From Pampus argenteus (Eukaryota > Chordata > Actinopteri > Scombriformes > Stromateidae), in NCBI GenBank assembly GCA_036937835.1, contig CM072863.1:26641046-26705045 (forward strand): a DNA stretch of 64,000 nt. The letters are read 5' to 3'. Below, piece by piece: positions 41,802-50,100 of the stretch (its first letter is position 1; every line of letters begins with the position of its first letter). A model generated the notes under the pieces. The model saw only the letters and a program-made list of their open reading frames with translations. It had not been told where the DNA came from and did no database searches. The position numbers and the translations under genes are program-made.

Positions 41802-43204
41802 TGTATGTCATCACTTACCGTCTGGAATCTCCCCTCCGGCAAAAGAGGGATGTGGGTCATATTCTTCTCCAGGTGGTCATTTAATATGTCCAGGTTGTCC
41901 TTCTCATCTTCCGGGAGAGCTGGAGAATAGTTCACCATCGGAACCCAAACATCTGCGTAGGGGAACTTTCTCTTAGCCGACCTGATTGCTCCTTGCAGGT
42001 TCTTCACTGTTGTTTCTTTGCATTTGTTTAACCTGCCGTTAATCCCAAATGAGAGAATAATTTTCTCCACAACCAGGTCTTGAGGTGCAGCTGTCTTCTC
42101 CATAAGCGCTTGAGCATGGCGGAAGTGGGCTCCTGGAAAGCTGTCCATCTGCACATCCTTGTTAAAATGCTCTGGCAGGCTGGAAACATTTGAATCCCCT
42201 ATAATCAACCACTTCCTCTGCACCTGTAACCTCCAGTCCGTCAACTTTTTCTGGGTGGTCGGATGTCTGGTCACCCCATATCTTTGTGGCTCTGGCTGGA
42301 TGAAGCTATCAGGTGAATCCACAAACTCGTCCTCATCCATATTTGGCAGTGGGTCCTGATGGACCTCGGCCCTGACCTCCCTCGGGGTTCGAGGGCTCGA
42401 AACTGCAGCCTCCATCTCTTCCTCGGCCTGTAGCTCGTCAAAGAGAGCCCCCAGCTCAGAGTGTGTGGGGGTATGAGTGTGGTCCTCCACAACGCGACAT
42501 TCCTCTGGCTGTTCCGACTCCTCCTGAAGAAGGCTGTCCTCGGTCAAAATCCTCCCTCTGGTCCCTCTCTGCGACCCTCTGCGGTCTCGTGGAGATTCTT
42601 GGATTTCCAGTGGAGGTAAGTGCCAGTCAGACTGCTGGTCAATTTGCTGATCGGCTTGATCAGGTGTGGTGGATGCTGCAGTCTTCATTTCAGATGCCTG
42701 CGTACCTCGGCTCTGGACTTGGGCTCTGGGTCTCGTCTGTCGGGGGACCTGTGCCCGTGTTGTCGAGCCCGCATCCGTTTGCTTGGCTGTGACCAAGGCC
42801 TCTGCATGATCGATTGCATCCTGCGTGATGCGTGTCAGGTTACGTCTGGCCCATCGGACCGCAACCTCAAAGGCTGACTTCCAGTCTGGGGTGAGGATCC
42901 CAGTCAGTTCCTCCAGCAGCTCCTCTAAGCACGTCTCGTAGTGCTCCATTAAAATCAGGCAGGTGTTGTACCCCCAGTTTTTAGCGTTACCAACTATCAG
43001 ATCCGCTGTCCTCCGGGTGGGAGCAGCTGGCTTAATCATATCTGACAGCACCTCCACCATCCTGGCGATCATGCGTGGCTCCGCCTTGCCTGGCTTTAAG
43101 GCAACATTTTGCGGCCGGGCCCGCTGACGTCTCCGTCCGTAGCGCACCTCGGTCCAGCCGAAATCCATTTTTTTCTTTCTTCCAATAAAAAAAGGCGCTT
43201 TCAA
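41732..43204 (-). CDS. PLE ORF1: SGNH/GDSL-esterase-like protein
   Basis: A 490-codon ORF from ATG 43204. The N-terminus is basic (FFIGRKKKMDFGWTEVRYGR). Residues ~50-130 are probably helical, ~140-300 are acidic and Pro/Ser-rich (disordered), and ~330-490 form an SGNH hydrolase: block I WLIIGDSNVSSLPEH, block III-like ILSFGINGRLNK (Gly-x-Asn), and block V SDDIHWTEATGRAMF (Asp-x-x-His). Similar esterase domains are known in ORF1 of CR1-group LINEs and may bind lipids or RNP; their role here is unknown. The ORF ends TGA at 41732-41734, just after a TTTAAAC heptamer and inside ORF2. The N-terminus is shared with the 38396 and 45401 copies, which supports this start. Confidence 0.8.
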   Translation of the reverse strand: MKAPFFIGRKKKMDFGWTEVRYGRRRQRARPQNVALKPGKAEPRMIARMVEVLSDMIKPAAPTRRTADLIVGNAKNWGYNTCLILMEHYETCLEELLEELTGILTPDWKSAFEVAVRWARRNLTRITQDAIDHAEALVTAKQTDAGSTTRAQVPRQTRPRAQVQSRGTQASEMKTAASTTPDQADQQIDQQSDWHLPPLEIQESPRDRRGSQRGTRGRILTEDSLLQEESEQPEECRVVEDHTHTPTHSELGALFDELQAEEEMEAAVSSPRTPREVRAEVHQDPLPNMDEDEFVDSPDSFIQPEPQRYGVTRHPTTQKKLTDWRLQVQRKWLIIGDSNVSSLPEHFNKDVQMDSFPGAHFRHAQALMEKTAAPQDLVVEKIILSFGINGRLNKCKETTVKNLQGAIRSAKRKFPYADVWVPMVNYSPALPEDEKDNLDILNDHLEKNMTHIPLLPEGRFQTVSDDIHWTEATGRAMFIHWMKHLNTGSP

Positions 43205-43282
43205 ATTATTTATTTTTAAAAAAATTATATTTATTTAAATAACAAAAGAAGAGTGTGTAAACAAAATATATATATAATCAAA

Positions 43283-43324
43283 ATAAGCGACGTTTCAACC
43301 TGTTTCAGTCTTCATCAGGCTTAC
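43283..43324 (-). ncRNA. Minimal (dimer-type) hammerhead ribozyme, pseudo-LTR right
   Basis: Sequence identical to 38475-38516 (offset 4808). It lies about 80 nt upstream of the ORF1 start, between the TATA-like box and the coding region, so it would trim the 5' leader of the element RNA. Confidence 0.75.
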
Positions 43325-43423
43325 AAAAACACACTAAAAACCTGTCCTTAACCTCTAGGTGAGCAGAGGTGTTAACAGGACGAGGATCGAAGGAGAAATG
43401 AGCTCTCACTCCTGATCCTCTCC

Positions 43424-43433
43424 TTTATATATA
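43424..43433 (-). promoter_or_regulatory. TATA-like box in PLE pseudo-LTR (right)
   Basis: Copy of 38616-38625. Its position upstream of the hammerhead and ORF1 suggests it is the working promoter of this element (inference). Confidence 0.5.
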
Positions 43434-44161
43434 CTCAGAGCTCCGCCCCCTTTTTTTTAACAATTGCGCCACTAAACTTAAACTCTATATTTAACCTTTT
43501 TTAACTATTTAACATGAACTTCACACATATATTCAACTTAAAACATATATAATATATATAATAAATCAAACTTATTTTTAAATAATAAAACTTATTTTTA
43601 AACATACAGATACTCATGAAATTCACTACATTGCATCATTTTAAATATAAACAATTGTTTTTATACATTTTTAGTATTTATAATCATTTTTTATCCACAT
43701 AAATAACTCAAAAGGTAATCCGTATACGAAAACCTCCTTAAATGCAATAACGTATACGAAAACCTCTTTAAATGCCATATGAAGTACAAAATGAGTTTTA
43801 AATGCACAAACAAACATGAACATAATGAGGTAAGCATGAAATATACCCAAAATAAATTATAGGTAAGTATAATTTTGATTAATATGCATTTATTTAAGAC
43901 CTGTAATTGTTTTTGATGCTGTGTTTCCTTCCAGGTCCCGTCCCAAACCTCCCAAACAACTAGGGTTCTGAAACAGGTAAGTATAGGGGTTACGGGGATG
44001 ATTGGGGTCCCAGAAAAGGTAAATAGAAAGATCACGGACACGTTAAGGTACGGCCAAAGGTAAGTAGGAGATGGTTAGGGTTAGTAAAAAGGTAAGTATA
44101 GGAGTTAGGGTTAGAATTAAAATTAGGGCTTGGATTAAAGGGTTAGGGTTAGGATTTAAGG

Positions 44162-44330
44162 TTAGGGTTAGGGTTAGGGTTAGGGTTAGAGGGTTAGGGT
44201 TAGGGTTAGGGTTGGGGTTGGGGTTGGGGTTAGGGTTAGGGTTGGGGTTGGGGTTGGGGTTGGGGTTAGGGTTAGGGTTTGGTTAGGGTTGGGGTTCAGT
44301 GGTTTTGGATTAAAATAAAAGTGCACTGGC
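44162..44330. repeat. Interstitial telomeric repeats with TTGGGG variants
   Basis: (TTAGGG)n interrupted by two blocks of TTGGGG, about 44209-44228 and 44241-44264. They lie directly on the 5' (telomere-facing) end of the PLE. Confidence 0.9.
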
Positions 44331-44639
44331 CTACTGGTTTGCTAATATGGTGTGGGTTGAGTGGTCAGCGTTGGGGAAAAAAAATAAAAAAAAATAATTA
44401 AAATAAAAAAGTAAAACTAAAATAAAATAATAAAAAATGTGTTATGGAATAAATAAATAAAGGATGTCTGTGTGTGTAGGGGGGGTGGGGGGGGAAAAGG
44501 TTTGGGTAGGAGGAAGGTGTGTAAGGATACCTAAGGGATGGTAGTGCCGGATTGAGAAGGAATGAGGATTGATGTAGGTTCCAGTGGGGGAGGGGGGGGG
44601 GGGGGGGGGGGGATAGGAAGGGAAGGTAGTGTGGGTATG
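44331..44639. other. A-rich and G-rich low-complexity spacer with a 21-nt poly-G
   Basis: An (A/T)AAAATAAAAT stretch at 44380-44460, then G-rich sequence with an uninterrupted run of 21 G at 44592-44612. No gene. The G run could form quadruplexes and is also prone to sequencing error. Confidence 0.7.
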
Positions 44640-44775
44640 TTTAGGGTTAGGGAAGGTTAGGGTTAGGGTTAGGGTTAGGGGAAGGGTTAGGGTTAGGGTT
44701 AGGGTTAGAGGGTTAGGGTTAGAGGGTTAGGGTTAGAGGGTTAGGGTTAGAGGGTTAGGGTTAGGGTTAGGAAAT
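44640..44775. repeat. Telomeric repeat tract
   Basis: (TTAGGG)n with GGTTAGAGGG variants repeated several times, ending where the second PLE fragment begins. Confidence 0.9.
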
Positions 44776-45069
44776 GGGGAGTGGGTGAGACTGGGCACCG
44801 CGAAGCGGTGTTCAGTCTCTATGCACGGGCCATCCTGTTCTGGTTCAGGTGAGTGCTATTTTAGATTGAGACCTTTAGGGAAAATTGTGTCTAATTTTCT
44901 GATCCATTCCCTTTCAGCTCGGGCTCTCTGTGCCCTGTTCCAGTTTGGATCCCTCTGGAGGACTGTGGCCCGGACAGACGACCATCCATGGGAGACAAAA
45001 TGGTTGACCAGGGGTGTGTGCGTCTCTCTCCGCGTACGGATGTTGTATCTGTGTTGGGTGAAACGCTGG
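44776..45069 (-). mobile_element. 5'-truncated PLE of a second family, GIY-YIG C-terminal fragment
   Basis: The minus strand from 45069 reads FTQHRYNIRTRRETHTPLV, then VSHGWSSVRATVL, NWNRAQRARAEREW and a stop near 44868. It lines up with the end of ORF2 at 39.5 kb (QHRYNLKNKKEVDTPLIGHF, NWTDWERKKREKYW) but is strongly diverged. The coding text is cut mid-domain at 45069, where (TTAGGG)n begins at once (GAAACGCTGGG|TTAGGG). About 90 bp of 3' UTR lies to the left before the next telomeric tract. Confidence 0.8.
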
Positions 45070-45118
45070 GTTAGGGTTAGGGTTAGGGTTAGGGTTAGGG
45101 TTAGAGTTAGGGTTAGGG

Positions 45119-45159
<41 letters not shown>

Positions 45160-45214
45160 GGTTAGGGTTAGAGGGTTAGGGTTAGGGTTAGGGTTAGGGT
45201 TAGAGGGTTAGGGA
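45070..45214. repeat. Telomeric repeat tract capping the truncated PLE
   Basis: Nearly pure (TTAGGG)n with occasional TTAGAGGG, between the truncated 5' end of the second PLE and the 3' end of the third. Confidence 0.95.
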
Positions 45215-45671
45215 GAGAGTCATGAGCCGGTCCCCCACGCTGGGGGTCCGGGTATGCACGGGCCCCCCACCTGGAACCAGTTCCCTCCCAGTCCCGGGCT
45301 CGAAAGTCTTGGGGGGGGCGGCGGGCCCCCCGTCGGCCGTAATGGACAACTGTCCAGTCAGCCATCATCAATAAAAAAACAAATAATAGGTTTGTAAACA
45401 ACTAAAAACTACTGCTAAAAACTGAAGCTAGCAGCGAAAGAACTCTATTTAAATTTACGCCGTAGGCGATAAAAAAGAAAAAGCTAAAAAACAAAAAAAA
45501 CTACCTTGTATTAATAAAAAACCAAAAAATAGGTTAGCAAACAACTAAAAACTACTGCTAAATACTGCAGCTAGCAGCGAAATAACTCTATTTAGATTTT
45601 CGCCGTAGGCGATAAAAAAGAAAAAGCTAGTAAACAAAAAAAACTCCCTTGTTTTTGTCAAAATATAAATT

Positions 45672-45727
45672 GTGCCCAAAGTCGCGACGTTTCGACTCTT
45701 ATCGAGTCTTCTTCAGGCGATGGGCAC
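45672..45727 (-). ncRNA. Hammerhead ribozyme motif, third PLE
   Basis: Minus strand: outer stem I GTGCCC/GGGCAC (6 bp), inner stem I TCGC/GCGA (4 bp) with a small internal loop, core CTGAAGA (variation at the unconserved seventh position), stem II GACTC/GAGTC (5 bp, GATAA loop), then GAAACGUC with predicted cleavage after GUC. Stem III is the palindrome ACGU. All helices are perfect. Confidence 0.8.
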
Positions 45728-45831
45728 CTTCAAAAACGAAGAAAAGATGAAAAAAGTCAGCTGCAGAGCGATGAGATGTTGTTCGGTCGATGGCTGGAGC
45801 TGGAATGAGCTCAGTGGCAGTGAAGCTGTGC

Positions 45832-45837
45832 CTTATA
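45832..45837 (-). promoter_or_regulatory. TATA-like box, third PLE pseudo-LTR
   Basis: The minus strand reads CCATATAAGGC, preceded by GCCACGCCC (GC-box-like) and about 105 nt upstream of the hammerhead, as in the main PLE. Confidence 0.45.
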
Positions 45838-46195
45838 TGGGCGTGGCTTGGCTTTGCTCTCAGTTTGGCTTTGCTTTTTTCACAAACTGAGTTTTAGTTT
45901 CTGTCACATAATGAATTTTAACCCTATAGTTGCTGAATGAATTTTAATATGTATATAGATAGTATTTTAAGCTTATTCTTGTATTTATGAACTTGTGTAA
46001 ATAGTTTTTTAATTGTAAATAGTGTTTTAATTGTAAATAGGTTGTACTTGTAAATAGATTTTGGATTGTCAATAGTTTTTGAATTGTATATAGTTGAATA
46101 TTAAAATTAGAAGATAAAACCTATAAAATAAAATAAAAATAAGTAAAATAAAATTAAAATAAAAATAAAATTAAAATAGACTAGGTTAGAATAGG

Positions 46196-46590
46196 AAGCT
46201 AGGGTTAGGTGAGGTTAGGGTTAGGAATAGAGGGAAAGGAATGGTTAGGGTTAGGCAAGAGGAGGGGGAGAGGTTAGGTTTAGGGGAAGGGGTAGGGTTA
46301 GGTTAGGGTTAGGGCAAAGGATCAGGGTAAGGTTAGGGTTAGGAGAAAGAGGGGAAGGAGAGGTTAGGTTTAGGCAAGAAGAAGAGAAAAGGAAGAAACA
46401 AATAAAATAGGTTAGGATAGGAAGCTAGGGTTAGGCGAGGTTAGGGTTAGGAATAGAGAGAAAGGAATGGTTAGGGTTAGGCAAGAGGAGGGGGAGAGGT
46501 TAGGGTTAGGGTTAGGGTTAGGGTTAGGGTTAGGGTTAGGGTTAGGGTTAGGGTTAGAGGGTTAGGGTTAGGGTTAGGGTTAGGGTTAGG
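46196..46590. repeat. Degenerate and then pure telomeric repeats
   Basis: 46196-46500 is a G/A-rich mixture of GGTTAGGGTTAGG with spacers, and includes a ~245-bp imperfect duplication ('ggaagctagggttagg' at 46195 and 46421). 46500-46590 is nearly pure (TTAGGG)n leading straight into the 490-bp array. Confidence 0.9.
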
Positions 46591-46844
46591 GTTAGGTGTG
46601 GGGGTGTGGAGAAAAGGCTGGCCAGAGCCAGCCCTTATATGCACTGGCCAGACATGTGCTCCATAATTCCCTCAGCCATCAAGTGTGTCCTCAGACCCTC
46701 CCCCTATAGTTTCAGACCCCTCCTTTTCCCAAAATCCTGTATCCCACGGCCTAATTGCCCTTGTTTACATTCAAATATTTGCACTTAAAGTGCTTGAATA
46801 AAACAATTTCACCCCCTTTCCTGTGTTTTGGCTCTGTTATTTAT

Positions 46845-46910
46845 GTGTACTCTGCCTGGTTGCAACAGTTTCGGAGCTAATTGTCCTTCATCAGGCTAGA
46901 CAGAGTACAC
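46845..46910 (-). ncRNA. Hammerhead ribozyme motif, first 490-bp monomer (repeats in all 35)
   Basis: Minus strand: outer stem I GTGTACTCTG/CAGAGTACAC (10 bp, perfect), inner GC/GC, core CTGATGA (46894-46888), stem II GGA/UCC, GAAA (46872-46869), then CUGUU with predicted cleavage after 46864. Stem III would be the near-palindrome ACUGU, suggesting dimer-type cleavage. Further copies start every 490 bp to 60565, then at 61056, 61546, 62036, 62524, 63014 and 63505. Cleavage at each would yield 490-nt RNAs. Activity is not shown by sequence alone. Confidence 0.75.
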
Positions 46911-47123
46911 GGCTCCTTTTTTCAGGTTCACCGGTAAGTATAATAATTTTTTACAGGCTCCCAGGTAAGTGTATTAGGGTTAGGGTTAGGATTAGGATTA
47001 GGATTAGGGTCAGGAGAGGCCAGAGTTCGGCGTCCTCCCCTCGAGACAGCCTCAGGAGGAGACACAGACGGCGCTGGCAGGTTAGGTGTGGGGGTGTGGA
47101 GAAAAGGCTGGCCAGAGCCAGCC

Positions 47124-47129
47124 CTTATA
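47124..47129 (-). promoter_or_regulatory. TATA-like box in 490-bp monomer (representative)
   Basis: The minus strand reads GCATATAAGGGC inside an inverted repeat around GGCCAG/CTGGCC. It is about 214 nt upstream of the hammerhead at 46910-46845 and recurs in every monomer. In the older 508-bp copies it is GCATATAAAGG, closer to consensus. Confidence 0.4.
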
Positions 47130-50100
47130 TGCACTGGCCAGACATGTGCTCCATAATTCCCTCAGCCATCAAGTGTGTCCTCAGACCCTCCCCCTATAGT
47201 TTCAGACCCCTCCTTTTCCCAAAATCCTGTATCCCACGGCCTAATTGCCCTTGTTTACATTCAAATATTTGCACTTAAAGTGCTTGAATAAAACAATTTC
47301 ACCCCCTTTCCTGTGTTTTGGCTCTGTTATTTATGTGTACTCTGCCTGGTTGCAACAGTTTCGGAGCTAATTGTCCTTCATCAGGCTAGACAGAGTACAC
47401 GGCTCCTTTTTTCAGGTTCACCGGTAAGTATAATAATTTTTTACAGGCTCCCAGGTAAGTGTATTAGGGTTAGGGTTAGGATTAGGATTAGGATTAGGGT
47501 CAGGAGAGGCCAGAGTTCGGCGTCCTCCCCTCGAGACAGCCTCAGGAGGAGACACAGACGGCGCTGGCAGGTTAGGTGTGGGGGTGTGGAGAAAAGGCTG
47601 GCCAGAGCCAGCCCTTATATGCACTGGCCAGACATGTGCTCCATAATTCCCTCAGCCATCAAGTGTGTCCTCAGACCCTCCCCCTATAGTTTCAGACCCC
47701 TCCTTTTCCCAAAATCCTGTATCCCACGGCCTAATTGCCCTTGTTTACATTCAAATATTTGCACTTAAAGTGCTTGAATAAAACAATTTCACCCCCTTTC
47801 CTGTGTTTTGGCTCTGTTATTTATGTGTACTCTGCCTGGTTGCAACAGTTTCGGAGCTAATTGTCCTTCATCAGGCTAGACAGAGTACACGGCTCCTTTT
47901 TTCAGGTTCACCGGTAAGTATAATAATTTTTTACAGGCTCCCAGGTAAGTGTATTAGGGTTAGGGTTAGGATTAGGATTAGGATTAGGGTCAGGAGAGGC
48001 CAGAGTTCGGCGTCCTCCCCTCGAGACAGCCTCAGGAGGAGACACAGACGGCGCTGGCAGGTTAGGTGTGGGGGTGTGGAGAAAAGGCTGGCCAGAGCCA
48101 GCCCTTATATGCACTGGCCAGACATGTGCTCCATAATTCCCTCAGCCATCAAGTGTGTCCTCAGACCCTCCCCCTATAGTTTCAGACCCCTCCTTTTCCC
48201 AAAATCCTGTATCCCACGGCCTAATTGCCCTTGTTTACATTCAAATATTTGCACTTAAAGTGCTTGAATAAAACAATTTCACCCCCTTTCCTGTGTTTTG
48301 GCTCTGTTATTTATGTGTACTCTGCCTGGTTGCAACAGTTTCGGAGCTAATTGTCCTTCATCAGGCTAGACAGAGTACACGGCTCCTTTTTTCAGGTTCA
48401 CCGGTAAGTATAATAATTTTTTACAGGCTCCCAGGTAAGTGTATTAGGGTTAGGGTTAGGATTAGGATTAGGATTAGGGTCAGGAGAGGCCAGAGTTCGG
48501 CGTCCTCCCCTCGAGACAGCCTCAGGAGGAGACACAGACGGCGCTGGCAGGTTAGGTGTGGGGGTGTGGAGAAAAGGCTGGCCAGAGCCAGCCCTTATAT
48601 GCACTGGCCAGACATGTGCTCCATAATTCCCTCAGCCATCAAGTGTGTCCTCAGACCCTCCCCCTATAGTTTCAGACCCCTCCTTTTCCCAAAATCCTGT
48701 ATCCCACGGCCTAATTGCCCTTGTTTACATTCAAATATTTGCACTTAAAGTGCTTGAATAAAACAATTTCACCCCCTTTCCTGTGTTTTGGCTCTGTTAT
48801 TTATGTGTACTCTGCCTGGTTGCAACAGTTTCGGAGCTAATTGTCCTTCATCAGGCTAGACAGAGTACACGGCTCCTTTTTTCAGGTTCACCGGTAAGTA
48901 TAATAATTTTTTACAGGCTCCCAGGTAAGTGTATTAGGGTTAGGGTTAGGATTAGGATTAGGATTAGGGTCAGGAGAGGCCAGAGTTCGGCGTCCTCCCC
49001 TCGAGACAGCCTCAGGAGGAGACACAGACGGCGCTGGCAGGTTAGGTGTGGGGGTGTGGAGAAAAGGCTGGCCAGAGCCAGCCCTTATATGCACTGGCCA
49101 GACATGTGCTCCATAATTCCCTCAGCCATCAAGTGTGTCCTCAGACCCTCCCCCTATAGTTTCAGACCCCTCCTTTTCCCAAAATCCTGTATCCCACGGC
49201 CTAATTGCCCTTGTTTACATTCAAATATTTGCACTTAAAGTGCTTGAATAAAACAATTTCACCCCCTTTCCTGTGTTTTGGCTCTGTTATTTATGTGTAC
49301 TCTGCCTGGTTGCAACAGTTTCGGAGCTAATTGTCCTTCATCAGGCTAGACAGAGTACACGGCTCCTTTTTTCAGGTTCACCGGTAAGTATAATAATTTT
49401 TTACAGGCTCCCAGGTAAGTGTATTAGGGTTAGGGTTAGGATTAGGATTAGGATTAGGGTCAGGAGAGGCCAGAGTTCGGCGTCCTCCCCTCGAGACAGC
49501 CTCAGGAGGAGACACAGACGGCGCTGGCAGGTTAGGTGTGGGGGTGTGGAGAAAAGGCTGGCCAGAGCCAGCCCTTATATGCACTGGCCAGACATGTGCT
49601 CCATAATTCCCTCAGCCATCAAGTGTGTCCTCAGACCCTCCCCCTATAGTTTCAGACCCCTCCTTTTCCCAAAATCCTGTATCCCACGGCCTAATTGCCC
49701 TTGTTTACATTCAAATATTTGCACTTAAAGTGCTTGAATAAAACAATTTCACCCCCTTTCCTGTGTTTTGGCTCTGTTATTTATGTGTACTCTGCCTGGT
49801 TGCAACAGTTTCGGAGCTAATTGTCCTTCATCAGGCTAGACAGAGTACACGGCTCCTTTTTTCAGGTTCACCGGTAAGTATAATAATTTTTTACAGGCTC
49901 CCAGGTAAGTGTATTAGGGTTAGGGTTAGGATTAGGATTAGGATTAGGGTCAGGAGAGGCCAGAGTTCGGCGTCCTCCCCTCGAGACAGCCTCAGGAGGA
50001 GACACAGACGGCGCTGGCAGGTTAGGTGTGGGGGTGTGGAGAAAAGGCTGGCCAGAGCCAGCCCTTATATGCACTGGCCAGACATGTGCTCCATAATTCC

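Larger units (their letters stand above)
43111..44161 (-). repeat. PLE pseudo-LTR, telomere-side copy
   Basis: Direct repeat of 38303-39353. As the upstream copy for the coding strand it would drive ORF1: TATA-like box at 43424-43433, hammerhead at 43283-43324, ORF1 Met at 43204. It runs into TTAGGG/TTGGGG repeats at 44162. Confidence 0.95.
38216..44162 (-). mobile_element. Penelope-like element (PLE) with GIY-YIG endonuclease, near complete
   Basis: Minus strand, right to left: pseudo-LTR (44161-43111), ORF1 (to 41732), overlapping ORF2 (41801-39528), a degenerate TTAGGG-like spacer (39527-39354), second pseudo-LTR (39353-38303), and an 87-bp unique tail to 38216 joined to (TTAGGG)n. Duplicated pseudo-LTRs around one coding unit are the usual PLE arrangement. 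The two repeats differ visibly at about one position (ACTAGGTTTCTG against ACTAGGGTTCTG), indicating a recent origin. Both ORFs are uninterrupted. Confidence 0.85.
45215..46195 (-). mobile_element. Pseudo-LTR of a third PLE family
   Basis: Minus strand. A TATA-like box (45832-45837, CATATAAGG) leads to a hammerhead (45672-45727), then an A-rich segment with a ~150-bp tandem duplication (45366-45515 and 45516-45660; 'gccgtaggcgataaaaaagaaaaagct' in both). ORF1-like residues follow from 45401: MMADWTVVHYGRRGARRPP, similar to the N-terminus of the ORF1 at 43204. The reading runs into TTAGGG at 45215, exactly as the left pseudo-LTR of the main PLE does at 38216. The region 45900-46195 is AT-rich, with (TTGTAAATAG)n-like repeats. 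Confidence 0.7.

Noticed and set aside
44071..45141. + strand ORFs of Val-Arg or Gly-Leu repeats
   Set aside because: Direct translation of TTAGGG/TTGGGG repeats.
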